64,000 nt of DNA from Geosiphon pyriformis (lineage: Eukaryota > Glomeromycota > Glomeromycetes > Archaeosporales > Geosiphonaceae), in contig JAAOMT010000760.1 of assembly GCA_016748015.1 (NCBI GenBank), forward strand, positions 420,663 through 484,662, given 5' to 3'. Positions within the stretch are counted from its first letter, which is position 1; each line of letters begins with the position of its first letter. The notes beneath the pieces are model-generated. The model was not told where the DNA came from. It was given only the letters and a program-made list of their open reading frames with translations, and made no database searches. This document shows, piece by piece, positions 24,101 to 35,765 of this stretch. Made by a program: the position numbers and the translations under genes.

Positions 24101-24960
24101 CTGATGGAGTGGTTGAGCCAGTTTAGAGAAATTTTGGATAAAGTGGCAGTAATATTCAGTAAATTTCAAAAATGCTCATAGTTCCATTAAATTTATTGGT
24201 ACTGGAAAGTTTTTGACAATTTTAATCTTGTCTGAATCTGTTTTAATGCTATCTTTGCTTATAACATATTCTAAGAATTTCAATTCTGTTTTGCCAAAAA
24301 AGCATTTGGTTGCATTCAGTTTTAATCCTGCTCTTCTTAAACTTTCAAACATTTGCTGAAAATAATACAAATGATCATTAAATGTTTTTGAAAACACATT
24401 AATGTTATCCAAATATATGACTACTAATTTCTATAGCAGTTTAGTATAAACAATTTTTATAAGTTATTGAAATGTGGTTAAAACATTGGTTAAGCCAAAT
24501 AACATAACTTCAAATTTGAAATTTTCTTCTCTGGTAGTAAATGCGGTTTTTTTTTTGTCAGTTGAATTCATGGCTATCTGCCAATAACTATTATCCAAGT
24601 CTAATATAAAGAACCATTTTTTCCTTCGAAAGCATCAAATAATTTTTAGATTTGTGAAATAGAATAGCTGTTTTTATGAGTTATACTATTGAGTTTTCTA
24701 TAATCCACACAAAAGTGAATTTTTTCATTCTTTTTATGGACTAGTACTATTGGTGATGATTATAGATTTATTGATAGTTAAATTAATCTATTGTTCAACA
24801 TTCTATTAATTTCTTGTTAAATAATCTTATAACTGGCTGGTGGTATTTAGTATACTCATTGTTTGATTAACATTGCATCTCTAGTCTTGATTTAATGTTG
24901 AATGATATCAGTTTTGCCAAATTTATTTTCATTTGCAAAAATATCAGTAAAATTGTTGAG
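24101..24960 (-). pseudogene. Y: reverse transcriptase remnant
   Basis: 24176-24412 carries the box YLDN (YLDD with the second Asp changed) and the following connection segment 'LKLNATKCFFGKTELKFLEYVISKD'. The palm region 24430-24900 is recognisable but split by stops. Confidence 0.8.
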
Positions 24961-24981
24961 TAACATTTTGAGCTGCATTTT

Positions 24982-25464
24982 TTAAAGTGGGTTTAGATTT
25001 TCCAAATTCATTTGTTTCAATTGTTCTGGTTGGAGCAAATAACATTTTTCTTGTCCATATATTGTTTGTAATATAATATCTATATATATACACAGTTGTG
25101 GAAAATCTGGAATGATGCTTGGGGATTGGTTTTTGACTTCAGTGCTTAAATATTCTATGGTGGTTTTTTTTAGTATTTTGATAACATCTCCAGTTGTGTT
25201 GTGGATGGAAATTTTAATGTGTTTAGGGCTTTTGACTAGTATGTAAAAATTGGTAAGTTCAATCTTTTTTGATTCACAAATTGTAGTTTCTACTTTAAAA
25301 ATTTGAGCTTGATCCTTTATTTTCTTTTTTATGACTAATATATACTGGTTATATAGTGAAATAAAAATTGATTGACAGGTGAAGATAATTTCTTCTTCTG
25401 CCATATTAACTGGTATATCTATTCTATCTGTGAATCCAAATTCACTAATCTTTTTTGCTGTCAT
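24982..25464 (-). pseudogene. Y: dUTPase motif 5 region and pre-RT domain
   Basis: A 160-codon piece. Near its start, 'ISEFGFTDRIDIPVN' is a damaged form of the Gly-rich dUTPase motif 5 (GFGSTG in element B). The rest is the pre-RT module ('NTTGDVIKIL', 'TTIEYL') and ends in 'KCYLLQPEQLKQMN', the conserved lead-in to RT. Confidence 0.75.
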
Positions 25465-25479
25465 TCCTAATTCCTCTTT

Positions 25480-25830
25480 ATTTTTTACTGATACTAGCTA
25501 AGCTATTTTAACCAAAGGTAAGAATATTGTCTGTGCTATCTTTTCATTTGGTTCAATAATATATTCTTTTCTGAATTATTTTGTAGCATTGCAATAATAT
25601 TTCCCATATATTCTGTATCAATTATTTCTCTTCTGATGTTGATTCCTTTTTTTGCTAAACTATTTCTAAATACTAGTTAAACTATTATTGTTGCTGAAAT
25701 TTTCAGTACTATTTTCAGATCAATATATGTGCACAAATGTGGTTCCAATTTGATGGCATCTTTTTTGGAATATTTCAAGTCAAACTCTGTATCAATATTA
25801 TGTGTATATTTTGGCATAATATCTTCATTA
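25480..25830 (-). pseudogene. Y: dUTPase domain remnant
   Basis: Motif 1 reads 'DTEFDLKY', motif 2 'NSLAKKGI', motif 3 'REIIDTEYMGNI' (catalytic Asp and Tyr kept). A frameshift breaks the frame near motif 4. Order and spacing match the X, M and B copies. Confidence 0.75.
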
Positions 25831-25841
25831 TTATTGCTAAA

Positions 25842-26348
25842 CTATTTCAATTTTTGCTTTTTGGATAAATTAAGAAGTGTGATGTATGATTTTGAGTTTA
25901 AATCAAAGTCTAAATTATTGTTATTAGTGTTGCCATTTTGGACTGAACTGAAATTATTGTTTTCATCATTATTATTAGAGTTTGAATCAAGATTGAACTT
26001 TGATTTTAATTTCAAGGCACAGCTGCTGATTGGTTCTTCTTTTTCAGAAATTATGTAGATCATGCATGGTGGTAGATTATAAATAAGATCACACTTATTA
26101 CAATACTGAAAGTCATATGATATTAAACAGTAGTCACAAAGGCAAGTATTAAGTTGTTCTAAATATTGTTCTTGCTCCTTCCTAGTGAGTGCTAATTCTT
26201 GATAGTGTTCATGAAATTGTTTGAGATCTATTATGTTGAAGATAATATCTGAATTTGGAACCCAAATGATTTTTTTCAGTTTTGGTAAGTTGTTTTTGAT
26301 TATTTTGATTTCTTCTGGTGTTATGTCTTTAATTTTGGTAATTGTCAT
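25842..26348 (-). pseudogene. Y: acidic linker before dUTPase
   Basis: A 168-codon open piece with a 'CNKCDLIYNLPPCMIY' CxxC segment followed by a Ser/Asn/Asp-rich stretch ('NNNDENNNFSS'). It connects the Cys-rich domain to the dUTPase and is probably unstructured. The same segment occurs in M at 48087-48406. Confidence 0.7.
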
Positions 26349-26399
26349 TCTTTATATTTTGTCATTATTGTGTGAACAACTGTTCAGTTGTTTTACAGC

Positions 26400-26740
26400 T
26401 CTTTTCTATACAGCATCTATGAACATTCTTTTTTTTACCTAGTTACTAATCAGAATTGTGTATTGACATGATTCATTACATGTTTTTCCATGATTAGGAA
26501 TGTTATTCCACATCTTTTCATTTAAAAAAGTTTCTCCACAAGCAAAACATGGTTCATTGTCCTATTTTTCTTGCCTTTTTGGTCATTCAAAGTATTCAAG
26601 AATGCATAGACAGCAGTAGTATTTGGTAGCCATTGGCCATTTCTCATTGTTACCACAATATGTGTTTATTTTTGACAATTTTTTGTCACAATTGATGCAA
26701 ATTAGTTTTGGCCAATAATACTGTAAATTGGCCTAAGAAG
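26400..26740 (-). pseudogene. Y/X: Cys-rich zinc-type domain remnant
   Basis: Counterpart of the Cys-rich domain in M (48700-48990) and B (43770-44047), with decayed CxxC pairs. The Y/X seam may lie at or right of 26653. Confidence 0.6.
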
Positions 26741-27910
26741 TAATATATAGAATATAAATAGAAGTAGCAGCTGGAGTGAATTCTTTTTTTTTTTCTTTTT
26801 TTCTCATGTAAGTCCCAATGGTAATTTATTGTGTTTTTTTTTAGCTTATAAGACCTAATACATTTTCCAGATAGGTTTTTTTTCTTTTTCTTTAAACTTG
26901 ATTAGTGGCTGTTTGTTATTAGTGGTTTTGAAATGACCACATGTAATTAGTACTTGAATGTTCTGACCATTCTGGCTTAGTTGTAATTCCTGAATATTTT
27001 AGTTGAGTACAATATTAGTTTTGAACAGCCAGTCATTACTAATAAGAGCTTGATACTATATGATTTTTATTACTAATATTTTAATTGGGACTATAATGCC
27101 ATTAACTTCAAAAAATAAGTTGTCAATTTTACCAATAGGCATTTTTATTGCTCTATTAGCAGTAATAATCTTGGCACTGGCAGTACAATCAATTAAGTAA
27201 TCTAATTGGTCTATAAGTTGTCATATAATAATGCTGCCAATTGATTCACTATTTAGAATCAGTTTGATGAACTGACTATTAACTGTGGCATTAATATATA
27301 TTGCTGTGATAAGTTTTAATTTTAGAATAACTTTACTAAATAAAAGTGTAGAAACTGGTTCCTCAATCTTGAAAGAAAATATTACAGCAAGTAATTCATT
27401 TTCTGTGATGGCAGCTAGCAGGATGTTGTGGATAGATATGATTTGTTCTTAATTAGTTTTGGATGTGGCTATTTCTAAAGCTACCAAAAAACTTAAGTAG
27501 TGTTAGATATTTGGATTTTGGACATAGTTAGTTCCCAAGTTTTGCTGTCAAGATCCAGTTGACTGAACAGTTAAGCTAGAGATTAGTTGATACATTATCA
27601 TTGCCAATTGCCAATTCTAACAGATCTGAATAGTTTTCAGTCTTTGGTTTCCAGATAACATTTGAGTGAAGTTTTGTAGTAATGTTAAGATAGGTTGAAG
27701 TTGATAAATTACTTGTGGTTGCAATTGATAAATAACTGAGACTGGAGTTTAATAGATTGAAGATTGATAAATTGGCTATATTACTTAAGCATAATGCAGT
27801 TGATGTTGAAATTGTTTGGCTGATTGATTACTGACATAATTCTGGGTTTGAAATTGTCAATCAGAATTTCAATATTAGTTTCTTAATTATTGGTCATTTA
27901 ACTATTTGCA
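26741..27910 (-). pseudogene. Y/X: retropepsin-like protease remnant
   Basis: Near 27210-27260 the active site reads 'LILNSESIGSII' where family members have 'LILDSGSxxSII': the catalytic Asp is Asn and the Gly is Glu, both G-to-A. The protease would cleave the gag-pol polyprotein. Flanking sequence matches the M protease at 49460-50013. Confidence 0.75.
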
Positions 27911-27952
27911 ACATTTAAATTGTAAATGTTTTTGTTTACTACAATAGTAGCA
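27911..27952 (-). pseudogene. Y/X: gag CCHC zinc knuckle
   Basis: CYYCSKQKHLQFKC fits C-x2-C-x4-H-x4-C. This nucleocapsid-type knuckle binds element RNA. All four metal ligands are kept here although neighbouring sequence is decayed. Confidence 0.75.
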
Positions 27953-29612
27953 ATTATGTGTCTTCTGTTGTCACTGGTGATTAATTGATAATGATAGATG
28001 TGATTGATTTTGGATATTATTCATGTTCCCTAAATTATTGCAGCATTGTAGTGATTAATAAATTGCCTAATTGTTAGTTAAGTATCTCTCTAATTTTTGA
28101 TTAATGGATTCAGTAAATTGTTTTAGTTTTGAATCCAAATCAGATAATCTGTTCATTACTAGATTAATAGCTTGGACATGATTGGCTTTTAATTTAGCTA
28201 ATTCAAAATCTTTGGCATAATTGACTGTGGTTTGAAGTGTATTTAGGTACATTAAATGTATTTATTGCAATAAACTGCTGTATAAGTCTTAGATAAATTG
28301 GTTCAATATTTGTGGTGCTGTGAAATAGTCAGTTTCAATTGCCTGAATTTGGCATAGAGTTCAATAAAAATTTTCCAAGTAAGTAGTAACTGCTTTAGTA
28401 TTTCTTTGCTTGATAATAGTAAAGCTAGTGATTAAGCAATTAATACTGTTACGATTGCTAAAATATTGTAGGAATATGACTTTAAACACATTGAAATCTT
28501 GTGGTTTGTTTACAAGATTTTGGTATCATGAATCAGCTGTATCTTGAAGAAAATATGAAATTGTCTAAAGTGCTTAGGTGTTGTCCCAATTATTGGCTAC
28601 AATTGTTTTAGTAATATTGTTTAACCATGCTTGGACATTATCTTTTTCACCAATGAACTTTTCAATTTTGGTGATTGGTACATATGTCATTGGTACTACT
28701 ATTGGTTATTGTTGTGGTTATAGTTGAAGTTGTTGTTGCAATGGTAGTTGTGGCTGTTGTTGTTGTTCAATAATTGAGACAACTGGTGGTGAATTAATTA
28801 TGATTACTGAAAGTAAGTTTTTAGAAATAATAGGAATGAGTTTTGAATTGTTTTGATTTTGCAGAGTTAAAATAATTGAAGTTTGTATTTTTGGGTTTTC
28901 TGAGATTGGAGTTTGATAGTTAAATTTCTAATCTTTGTCTTTTTTTTCTTCTGATTCCATTACTTCCCAAGAATTAGTGGTTCCAAAATTTGGTTGAGAT
29001 AGTAGTAATTGAAATCCTAATAGTATTGGCGATTGCAATTTAAATCCTTTAAAGTAATCACCATAGGTTCTTAATAACTTTGCTTTCTTTTGTTTACTTT
29101 GGAACAGAATTCTGTTTAGTAATATTGTTGTGTTTGCTGTAAACATGTCTATTGATATTATATTGATTGTACTTCCAAGTGTGTGATAATATGATGGATT
29201 TGCAGATAAATTAGCTTTCTGTTTTTTTCAAATAGATAGTTGTATTTGCTTTGGGGATTTGTAATTTTTCTTTGCCTTTTTTTGTGTAGATAATAGAAAA
29301 TGTTTGTTGAATGTAATTTTCAATTTCTCTGTTGATTTTAGTAATAATTAAGATGAAGTTGTAGTTTAATGGTAAGCTGGTATATTAGATTAATTTGTTA
29401 TAGAAATTTTTTCTTGCTAATTCTATATTTACTGGTTCTCCTAAGAAATATTTAATTCTTTTGTTAACATAAAAGTTAAAGACTAATTCCACTAATAGTT
29501 GGTTGTTGGTTAATTCCAAGTGTTAACAGTAGTATTGAAATAAGAATTTGGTGAATCCTAAATGGTTTGTTTTTCTTCTTTCTGATTCTGCCACTTTTGA
29601 ATAGTTGTTGTT
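27953..29612 (-). pseudogene. Y/X: gag remnant
   Basis: 28067-28252 is the gag C-terminal helix ('NLVMNRLSDLDSKLKQFTESINQKLERYL'), nearly identical to P at 32280-32489. 28560-28700 is the start of the retrotransposon gag domain. 28928-29146 and 29200-29400 are the N-terminal part. Several stops interrupt it. Confidence 0.75.
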
Positions 29613-29653
29613 AGTGCTGGTTTTCTGTAGGATTATATCTTACAAAAAGCACC
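29613..29653 (-). repeat. 41-nt leader hairpin at primer-binding region (element X)
   Basis: Same position and length as in N, P and M: GGTGCT pairs with AGCAC(T), with a decayed inner arm pair. It sits 3 nt inside the LTR end. Confidence 0.6.
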
Positions 29654-29656
29654 AAA

Positions 29657-29949
29657 TGTTACAGATAATTATTTGAGTGGGTGGAATAAATAACAAATCT
29701 GTAACTTGGTACTCAATAACTAAAATAGTGTTGGTATCTAAAGATTTTTATAATCTGAAAGTTTTGGTTGAGTTCTTTGTATAATAAACAGAAATTTAAT
29801 AAGTGGTTTCAATAGTCTTTTTAGAATTGTAATTCTGTTTAATTTTTGTTTTCAGCATGGTGGCCAGTTTATTCTGGCAGTCATGTTTTTCTGGTAAGCT
29901 ATCTGTAAATTTTTTAACTTTATACCCTTTCTTTAGAGTTTTTTACCAG
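29657..29949 (-). mobile_element. 5' LTR of element X, first part
   Basis: Starts with TGTTAC and aligns with the first 290 bp of the LTR at 14588. It breaks off after CCAG (29946-29949) where element P starts and resumes at 54924, after the duplicated CCAG. Confidence 0.85.
29946..29949. repeat. Target-site duplication CCAG of element P (left copy)
   Basis: CCAG stands before the P 5' LTR and again at 54920-54923 after the P 3' LTR. Removing P and one CCAG restores a continuous X LTR that aligns with 14588-15491 (target region near 14870-14890). Confidence 0.85.
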
Positions 29950-30772
29950 TGTTATTCATAAAAAGAAAACAGATATAAGAAAAAAGTAGATCAATAAGAG
30001 GACAGTAATTAGTATATGAGCATATTGCTCAGCAATATGGAGCAATGTCAGGAAAATATGGCACATTGTTCAACAAGGTGAACATTGCTGAAGAAATTAT
30101 AGCACATCGCTTAAAAATGTAAGCGATTTTGTAGAACCCAAATTATGTATATATAGTGGTAGCATTAGAAGTAGAAAAGACAGAATTCTTTAGTTAGAGA
30201 TCTCTCAGTTAGATTTCATTTAAAAGAAACTTTCCAATTCACAATTATTGAATAAATAATTATTTTCATATCTTAATTCACTCTTCACTATCAATATTTC
30301 ATGTTGATAATAACTGCTACTTAACTACACTGAACCAATAGCTCTTGATCATGGCTATTGACGGAATACTAACTTATTCATCATCTTGGCTTATTTTCTT
30401 TATTTCATTTCCTTTTCATTCCCTTTTAGTTTGTTGTTATTACTAACTCTGTAAAGAGGATTATCATGCAAAGATACTGATATCAGAATATAGCACTGGT
30501 AAAAGACCCAGAAATAAGGATAGAACACTTGATTGAGGATAGCTTACCAGGAAAAATACCAGCCATCAAGCTGAGAAAAAAATTGACAAAACTGTGGTTT
30601 CAGAAAGCTACGGATAAAACTATTACTACTGAATCTCTGTCTATTATACAAAAGACTCAACCAAAACCTTCAGATAAACACACCTTTAGATTTCCAATAT
30701 TGAAGACAGCTTTGAGCACCACATTATGGGTTTTGTTATTCACTCCAACACCCCAAGTACTTATCTGTAACA
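29950..30772 (+). mobile_element. 5' LTR of element P
   Basis: An 823-bp LTR, TGTTAT to GTAACA. The TATA box TATATATAG is at 30148-30156, with a short ATTGCTCAGCAAT palindrome array (about 30018-30130) upstream of it. It carries fewer repeat units than the 902-bp 3' LTR. Confidence 0.9.
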
Positions 30773-30775
30773 TTT

Positions 30776-30816
30776 GGTGCTCCTTGTGAAATATAATCTT
30801 ACAGAGAACCAGCACC
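30776..30816 (+). repeat. 41-nt leader hairpin at primer-binding region (element P)
   Basis: Outer arms GGTGCT (30776-30781) and AGCACC (30811-30816) pair perfectly; the inner pair TTGTGA/CTTACAG is imperfect. TGG starts 3 nt after the LTR end, as expected for a primer-binding site. Confidence 0.65.
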
Positions 30817-32490
30817 AACAACCCCATTCAAAAGTGGCAGAATCAGAAAATGTAGAAGCAAACCATTTAGGATTCGCAAAATCTTTATTTCAACACTATT
30901 GTCAACACTTGAGATTGAACCACAATCAGATATCAGCAGAATCAGTCTTCAATTTCTATGTCAATAAAAAAATTGCCTATTTGCTAGAAACACTAGTAAA
31001 CACTGAATCAGCGAGAGAAACTTTTTACCACAAATTAATCTAAAACACCAGCTTACCAACAAATTATAATTTCGCATCCATCATCACTAAGATTAATAAA
31101 GAAATTAAACATTATACACAACAAAGATACCCAATTACTTATGCAAGTAAAGGCAAAGGAAAATTACAAACACTGGCAGTAACACCTCAATGGATCCAAC
31201 CATCCACTTGGAAGAAACACAGAATTGAATTACCTACAAATCCATCATATCATTATACTCCTAAAAGTGCCATTAATATTGCATCAACAGGTACATCTAC
31301 ATCAAATGTGACATCAACATTTGGACGATTTCTATTTCAAAGTAAACAAAAAAAAGAAGATCTATTAGAATCATATGGCATGTATTTTGAAGGATTCAAA
31401 TCGAGATCACCAATGCCATTAGGAGTTTAATCACCACCATCTCAACCAGATTTCAGAATTATTAATCCATGGGAACCAACCGAATTAGAAGAAAAAAAAG
31501 AAGAATCTGAAGATCAAGAATTCACTTATCAGAACCTGATTACTAAGAATCCGGATATTGAAACCCAGAATTTTCAGACTCAGCAAGATCAAAATCTAAA
31601 AAATCCAGAAATTAAAACTCCACCAAATCAAAATAACCAAAACCCCGACTTAATTAATCAACAAAACTTACCTCCAAATATTGTTATTGATTAGCCACCA
31701 ATTGAACTGATTATTAAACTGATTCAACAGCAGCAAATACCTTTTCAATAGCCACCACTACAGCAACTTATCCAGCAACTGGTTTAGCAACTATAACAAC
31801 AGCTTCAACCACCAATACAACAACAACAACTGATTGCACCAATGGCTTTTGCATTAATTACAAAACTTGAAAAGTTCATTGGTGAAGAAGATGACACCCA
31901 GGCATGGATCAATAATGTCACCAAAGCCATTACTGCAAATAATTGGGATAATACAAGAACAATACAAGTCATCCCATATTTCCTAAAGGATACTGCTAAT
32001 TCATGGTATCATAGCTTGGCCCAGAAACCCCAAAATTTTAATGCATTTAAAATAGAATTCCTAAGATATTTCAGTAATAATAACAGCATCAACCACTTGG
32101 CAAGTACTTTCACCACCATAAAACAAGGGAACACAAAAGCAGTCACCATTTACTTGAGATGCTTCCACAGAAATCTGCGCCAAATCCAAGCTATCCAAGC
32201 TGATTACTTTACAGCACCACAAATCTTAAATCAGTTCATCAGAGACTTATGCAGCAGTATCTTCCAATGAGTATGTCCAATGCATTCAGTAGACCTTCCT
32301 ACCGCAGTCACTTATGCTAGAGATTTTGAAGCTGCTGAGTTAGAAGCCAATCATGTCCAAGCTGTGAATTTAGTAATGAATAGATCATCTGACTTGGATT
32401 CTAAACTGAAACAATTCAGTGATTCCATTAATCAGAAATTAGAGAGATACTTAACTGACAATTGCCCAATCTATCAACCTCCACAATAAC
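30817..32490 (+). pseudogene. P: gag
   Basis: Gag in several pieces: N-terminal 30774-31043, a middle segment with the 'STWKKHR' region (31180-31430), and a Gln-rich stretch. 31842-32270 is a clear retrotransposon gag domain ('DTQAWINNVTKAI', 'FLKDTANSWYHSL', 'FKIEFLRYFS', 'TIYLRCFHRNL'). 32280-32489 is the C-terminal helix. A few stops (for example near 31428, 31693 and 32268) break the frame. The product would be the capsid protein. Confidence 0.85.
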
Positions 32491-32579
32491 ACAGTAATCA
32501 GGGAAATGCAAATCATTTTCAAAATCAGTTGTGTCTATCATCATCAACAAATTAGCTGTGGCAACAAGAAATGTGAATC

Positions 32580-32621
32580 TGCCACAACTGTGGTAAACAA
32601 AGTCACCTTAGAGTCGATTGC
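32580..32621 (+). pseudogene. P: gag CCHC zinc knuckle
   Basis: CHNCGKQSHLRVDC fits C-x2-C-x4-H-x4-C with all ligands. It lies in a different frame from the open piece that covers it, which shows a frameshift in this copy. Confidence 0.8.
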
Positions 32622-33049
32622 TATGCTTATAGTAATTCATGATCAGGAAATCAATATTAGAATCCCAATCACCAGTTCCCAACTCCAAATCATTACTCAA
32701 ATCAAAATCAATATCAATCCACTTACCTGCCAATGACACCACCACCAATTTATTAAACACCAGTATATCAATCTCAAATATATCAACCACAGCCACCCAT
32801 AATATATCAACCACAGCCACAAATAGTCTATCAATTACAACAATTAATTCAAATACCACCCCAAAACCTATTTATGATAACATCTGGAAACTCCAGATCC
32901 AAAGTAATCCAAAACTGAAGATCAACAATGGTGGTTTACCAACTGATTCCCAGTTCATTAAATCAACTATCAAAATCATGTCAGCAGAGTTCAGGAACCA
33001 AGTATAACTAAAACCCAAGTTCCCAGAACTACTTAAGTCTTCTGGTTAC

Positions 33050-33665
33050 TTCAGAAAATGCTGCATCCAGCAAACCAGAAACCAAACAGAAGCCACTTAC
33101 CAGCAACATTCCACTAGCTGCCAGTATTGAAGACAAATCACTTGCTGCCATATTCCCATTTGAACTTGAGGGAATCACATTAATTCCATTATTCAGTGGA
33201 GCCATTCTGGACACCAAACCAATAACCGCAATGTATACTGATGCCAAAGTTGATGGTCAGTATATCAAACTGATTCTAGATAGTGGATCAGCTGGCAGCA
33301 TCATTACCAAACAACTCATGAATTAATTAGGTCACTGAGTTGACAGAGCTGCCAACACAAAAATTATCACAGCCAATAGAGCAACTAAAACTCCTATTGG
33401 TGAGATTGATGACTTCTCTTTTGAAGTCAATGGCATCATAGTCCCTATCAAAATTTTGGTAATGGAAGCCACTCAATACCAAGCCCTAGTTAGTAATGAC
33501 TGGCTCATTAAAACAAATACAATATTTGATTGGACAATACAAGAGCTTCAACTCAGCCAAAATGGTCAACATACACATGTACCAGCTACATATGGCCACT
33601 TTAAAACCATCAACATGTCAATACTACTTATAGAGTTTGAGGAAAAAGAGAAAAAACCTATCTGA
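33050..33665 (+). pseudogene. P: retropepsin-like protease
   Basis: The active site 'LILDSGSAGSII' (Asp at 33279-33281) is intact. Upstream '(P)ITAMYTDAKVDGQYIK' and downstream 'VMEATQYQALVSNDWL' (33456-33665) give a complete gypsy-type aspartic protease. Two stops lie between active site and the downstream part, near 33324 and 33336. Confidence 0.82.
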
Positions 33666-33935
33666 AAGGCATATCAAATCTTGTGGGCCGACAAAGATCA
33701 CAATGAACTACTGCCTATATTCAACTGGAATGACAACAACAATGGTAAAGGAAAACAGAAGGAGACCAAACTTACCTGGAATACTGACTAAGCCTGGAAA
33801 ACCAACAATGATCAGAACAAACTAACTTGGAAGTGAAAAGAAGATAATAATAAAGAAAAAGGAAAAGAAAAAGAAAAAGAAACAGCAATTACCAACAATA
33901 CTTACAGTCCATATACTTATATTATACATTATAAA
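33666..33935 (+). pseudogene. P: linker and internal deletion junction
   Basis: The Lys/Glu-rich linker after the protease ('KEKGKEKEKE', about 33855-33890) runs straight into sequence that in Y and M lies after RNase H ('YIIxYKKxxNGN', near 33920-33960). The Cys-rich domain, acidic linker, dUTPase, pre-RT domain, RT and RNase H are absent. Short AT-rich identity at the junction suggests a deletion by misaligned ends or template switching. Confidence 0.75.
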
Positions 33936-35002
33936 AAGGAAAAAAACAATGGAAATACCAACGAGTTGTCACAAATAAGACAAATCTGAAAACATTTCAA
34001 CCCAAAAATATAACAAAAAATGAATACACAAAAATATCAACAACTCTAGTATTATATAGATACCCAACAGTTCAAAGAGAAATTATCTTAAAAAAAATGA
34101 AACAGCATAAAACAACAATCAAAACATTTTATTAACCACCAAAATATACTTTACCAGAAAAACAGAAAGAATTCAGATCAACCAACCAAAGTTATTACAG
34201 AATCAAAAAAAGAGACAATATTATTTAATATGCACTCAGATCCAACAGCAGGACATTTTCACAAAGAAGCAACCATAGAAAAAATCAGAAAAAGATACTA
34301 TTGGCTGTCAATGTACCCAGACATTATTCAATATATTCAAAGTTGTGATGCTTGTCAGAAAAGAGGTGGAACAAGACCAAGTGAACCATTAAAACCAATC
34401 AAAGTGGGACAATTATTTGATTACATTGGAATCAACTTAGTCAGACCATTAACAATTACCAGCAGAAGCAACAGATATATTGCAGTAGTTATGGATTATC
34501 TCACTAAATGGCCAGAAGCAAAAGCCATTCAAAAAGCGGATGCAGAATCCGTTGCTGAATTTGTTTATTAAGATTTAATTTGTTGACATGGATGTCCAAA
34601 AGAACTATTATCAGACCAAGGAACTCACTTTGTAAATAGAACATTAGCAGAATTAAGTTAGAGATTTGGAATTAAAAGACCATTATCATTATCATATCAT
34701 CTACAAACAAATGGGTTAGTTGAAAGGTTTAACAAAACATTGTGTAAAGCAATTGTCAAGATCAGTCAAGAAAACCAGGACGAATGAGATTTGTTTATAC
34801 CATCAGTATTATTTGTTTATTGAACAATGAGACAAGATACTACACAAGCAACACTATTTGAATTGGTATATAATAGGACAGCAACATTACCAGTTGAGAT
34901 AGAGGTCAACACATATCTAACTGAACCAATAACAAAAGCTAATTTCCAAGAAACATTGTTGAAAAGAACATATGACTTAATGGAAACACTAGAAAACAGA
35001 CA
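33936..35002 (+). pseudogene. P: integrase (N-terminal and core part)
   Basis: 34230-34571 holds the HHCC zinc region ('HSDPTAGHFHKEAT', 'CDACQKRGG') and the start of the core. The first catalytic Asp is Asn ('IGINLV'), the second ('LLSDQGTHF', about 34605) and the Glu ('GLVERFN', about 34715) are intact. Stops include an Arg-to-TGA in 'FVY-TMRQ' and a Trp-to-TGA. The gene is split at 35006 by element M and continues at 52919. Confidence 0.85.
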
Positions 35003-35006
35003 ATGA
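35003..35006. repeat. Target-site duplication ATGA of element M (left copy)
   Basis: ATGA precedes M and recurs at 52915-52918. Removing M and one copy joins the P integrase in register with the uninterrupted copies in Y (near 22590) and X. Confidence 0.88.
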
Positions 35007-35765
35007 TGTTACAGATAATTATTTGGAGTCTCAAGTCAAATAACAAATCTGTAACTTGGTGCTTGATTGGTATTCTGGTGTTAATATCTGAAGGTTTTGT
35101 TGTGGAGTTTTTTGTATAATGGACAGAGATTTAATTGATGGTTTTATCTATAGTCTTCCGAAATCGCAGTTTTGTCAATTTTTTTTCTCAGCATGGTGGC
35201 TAGTAATCCTTCTGGTAAGCTATCCTCAATTCTATAAGTGTTCTACTCTTGTTTTATGAGTCTTTTACCAGTCACTATGACGTCTATATCTCAGCGCTTT
35301 AATCTTCAATCAATTAATATACAACAATAAATCAAAGAAAGAAAAAAAAGTAAAAGAAAAGAAAATAAAGAAATGAGCTAAGACAATATACAAGTTAATA
35401 TTCCGTCAATAGCCATGATCAAGGGCTATTGTTCCAGTGAGGTTAAGTATTAATTACTATCAACACTTCATGTTGATAGTGGAGAATGAATTGAGATAGT
35501 GAATAATTATTTATTAATATTTGTGATGTGGAAGATTTCTAACTGATAGATTCTGTTCTTTCTACTTCTAATGCTACTGCTATATATACATATTTGATGT
35601 TCTACAAGATTGCTCATATTTTCAAGTAATGTGCTATGATTACTTGAGCAATGTGCCATGATTTTTGTTATTGCTCTACATTGTTGAGCAATGTGTTCAC
35701 ATGCTATATACTATTCACTTATTGGTCTACTATTTCTTTATATTTTTTTTTTTTTATGAGTAATA
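35007..35765 (-). mobile_element. 3' LTR of element M
   Basis: A 759-bp LTR, TGTTAC to GTAATA. It is about 100 bp shorter than its partner at 52054 because palindromic U3 repeat units are missing (35621-35700 against 52670-52845). TATA region near 35579-35590. Confidence 0.9.

Larger units (their letters stand above)
20645..26653 (-). mobile_element. Partial family A element Y inside X
   Basis: A second minus-strand family A element begins with an LTR at 20645 in the middle of X's Cys-rich region and continues with its own pol. No matching right LTR exists before X's own LTR at 29657. The sequence passes from Y pol to gag without a visible seam. The simplest reading is that Y inserted into X and that homologous recombination between Y and X interiors later removed Y's 5' part and LTR. 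The seam then lies between about 26653 and 29612. Confidence 0.65.

Noticed and set aside
20645-29949. Y as a complete element whose right LTR is 29657-29949
   Set aside because: That LTR matches the subtype of 14588-15491, not 20645-21501, and the ATAG duplication pairs 14588 with 55518.
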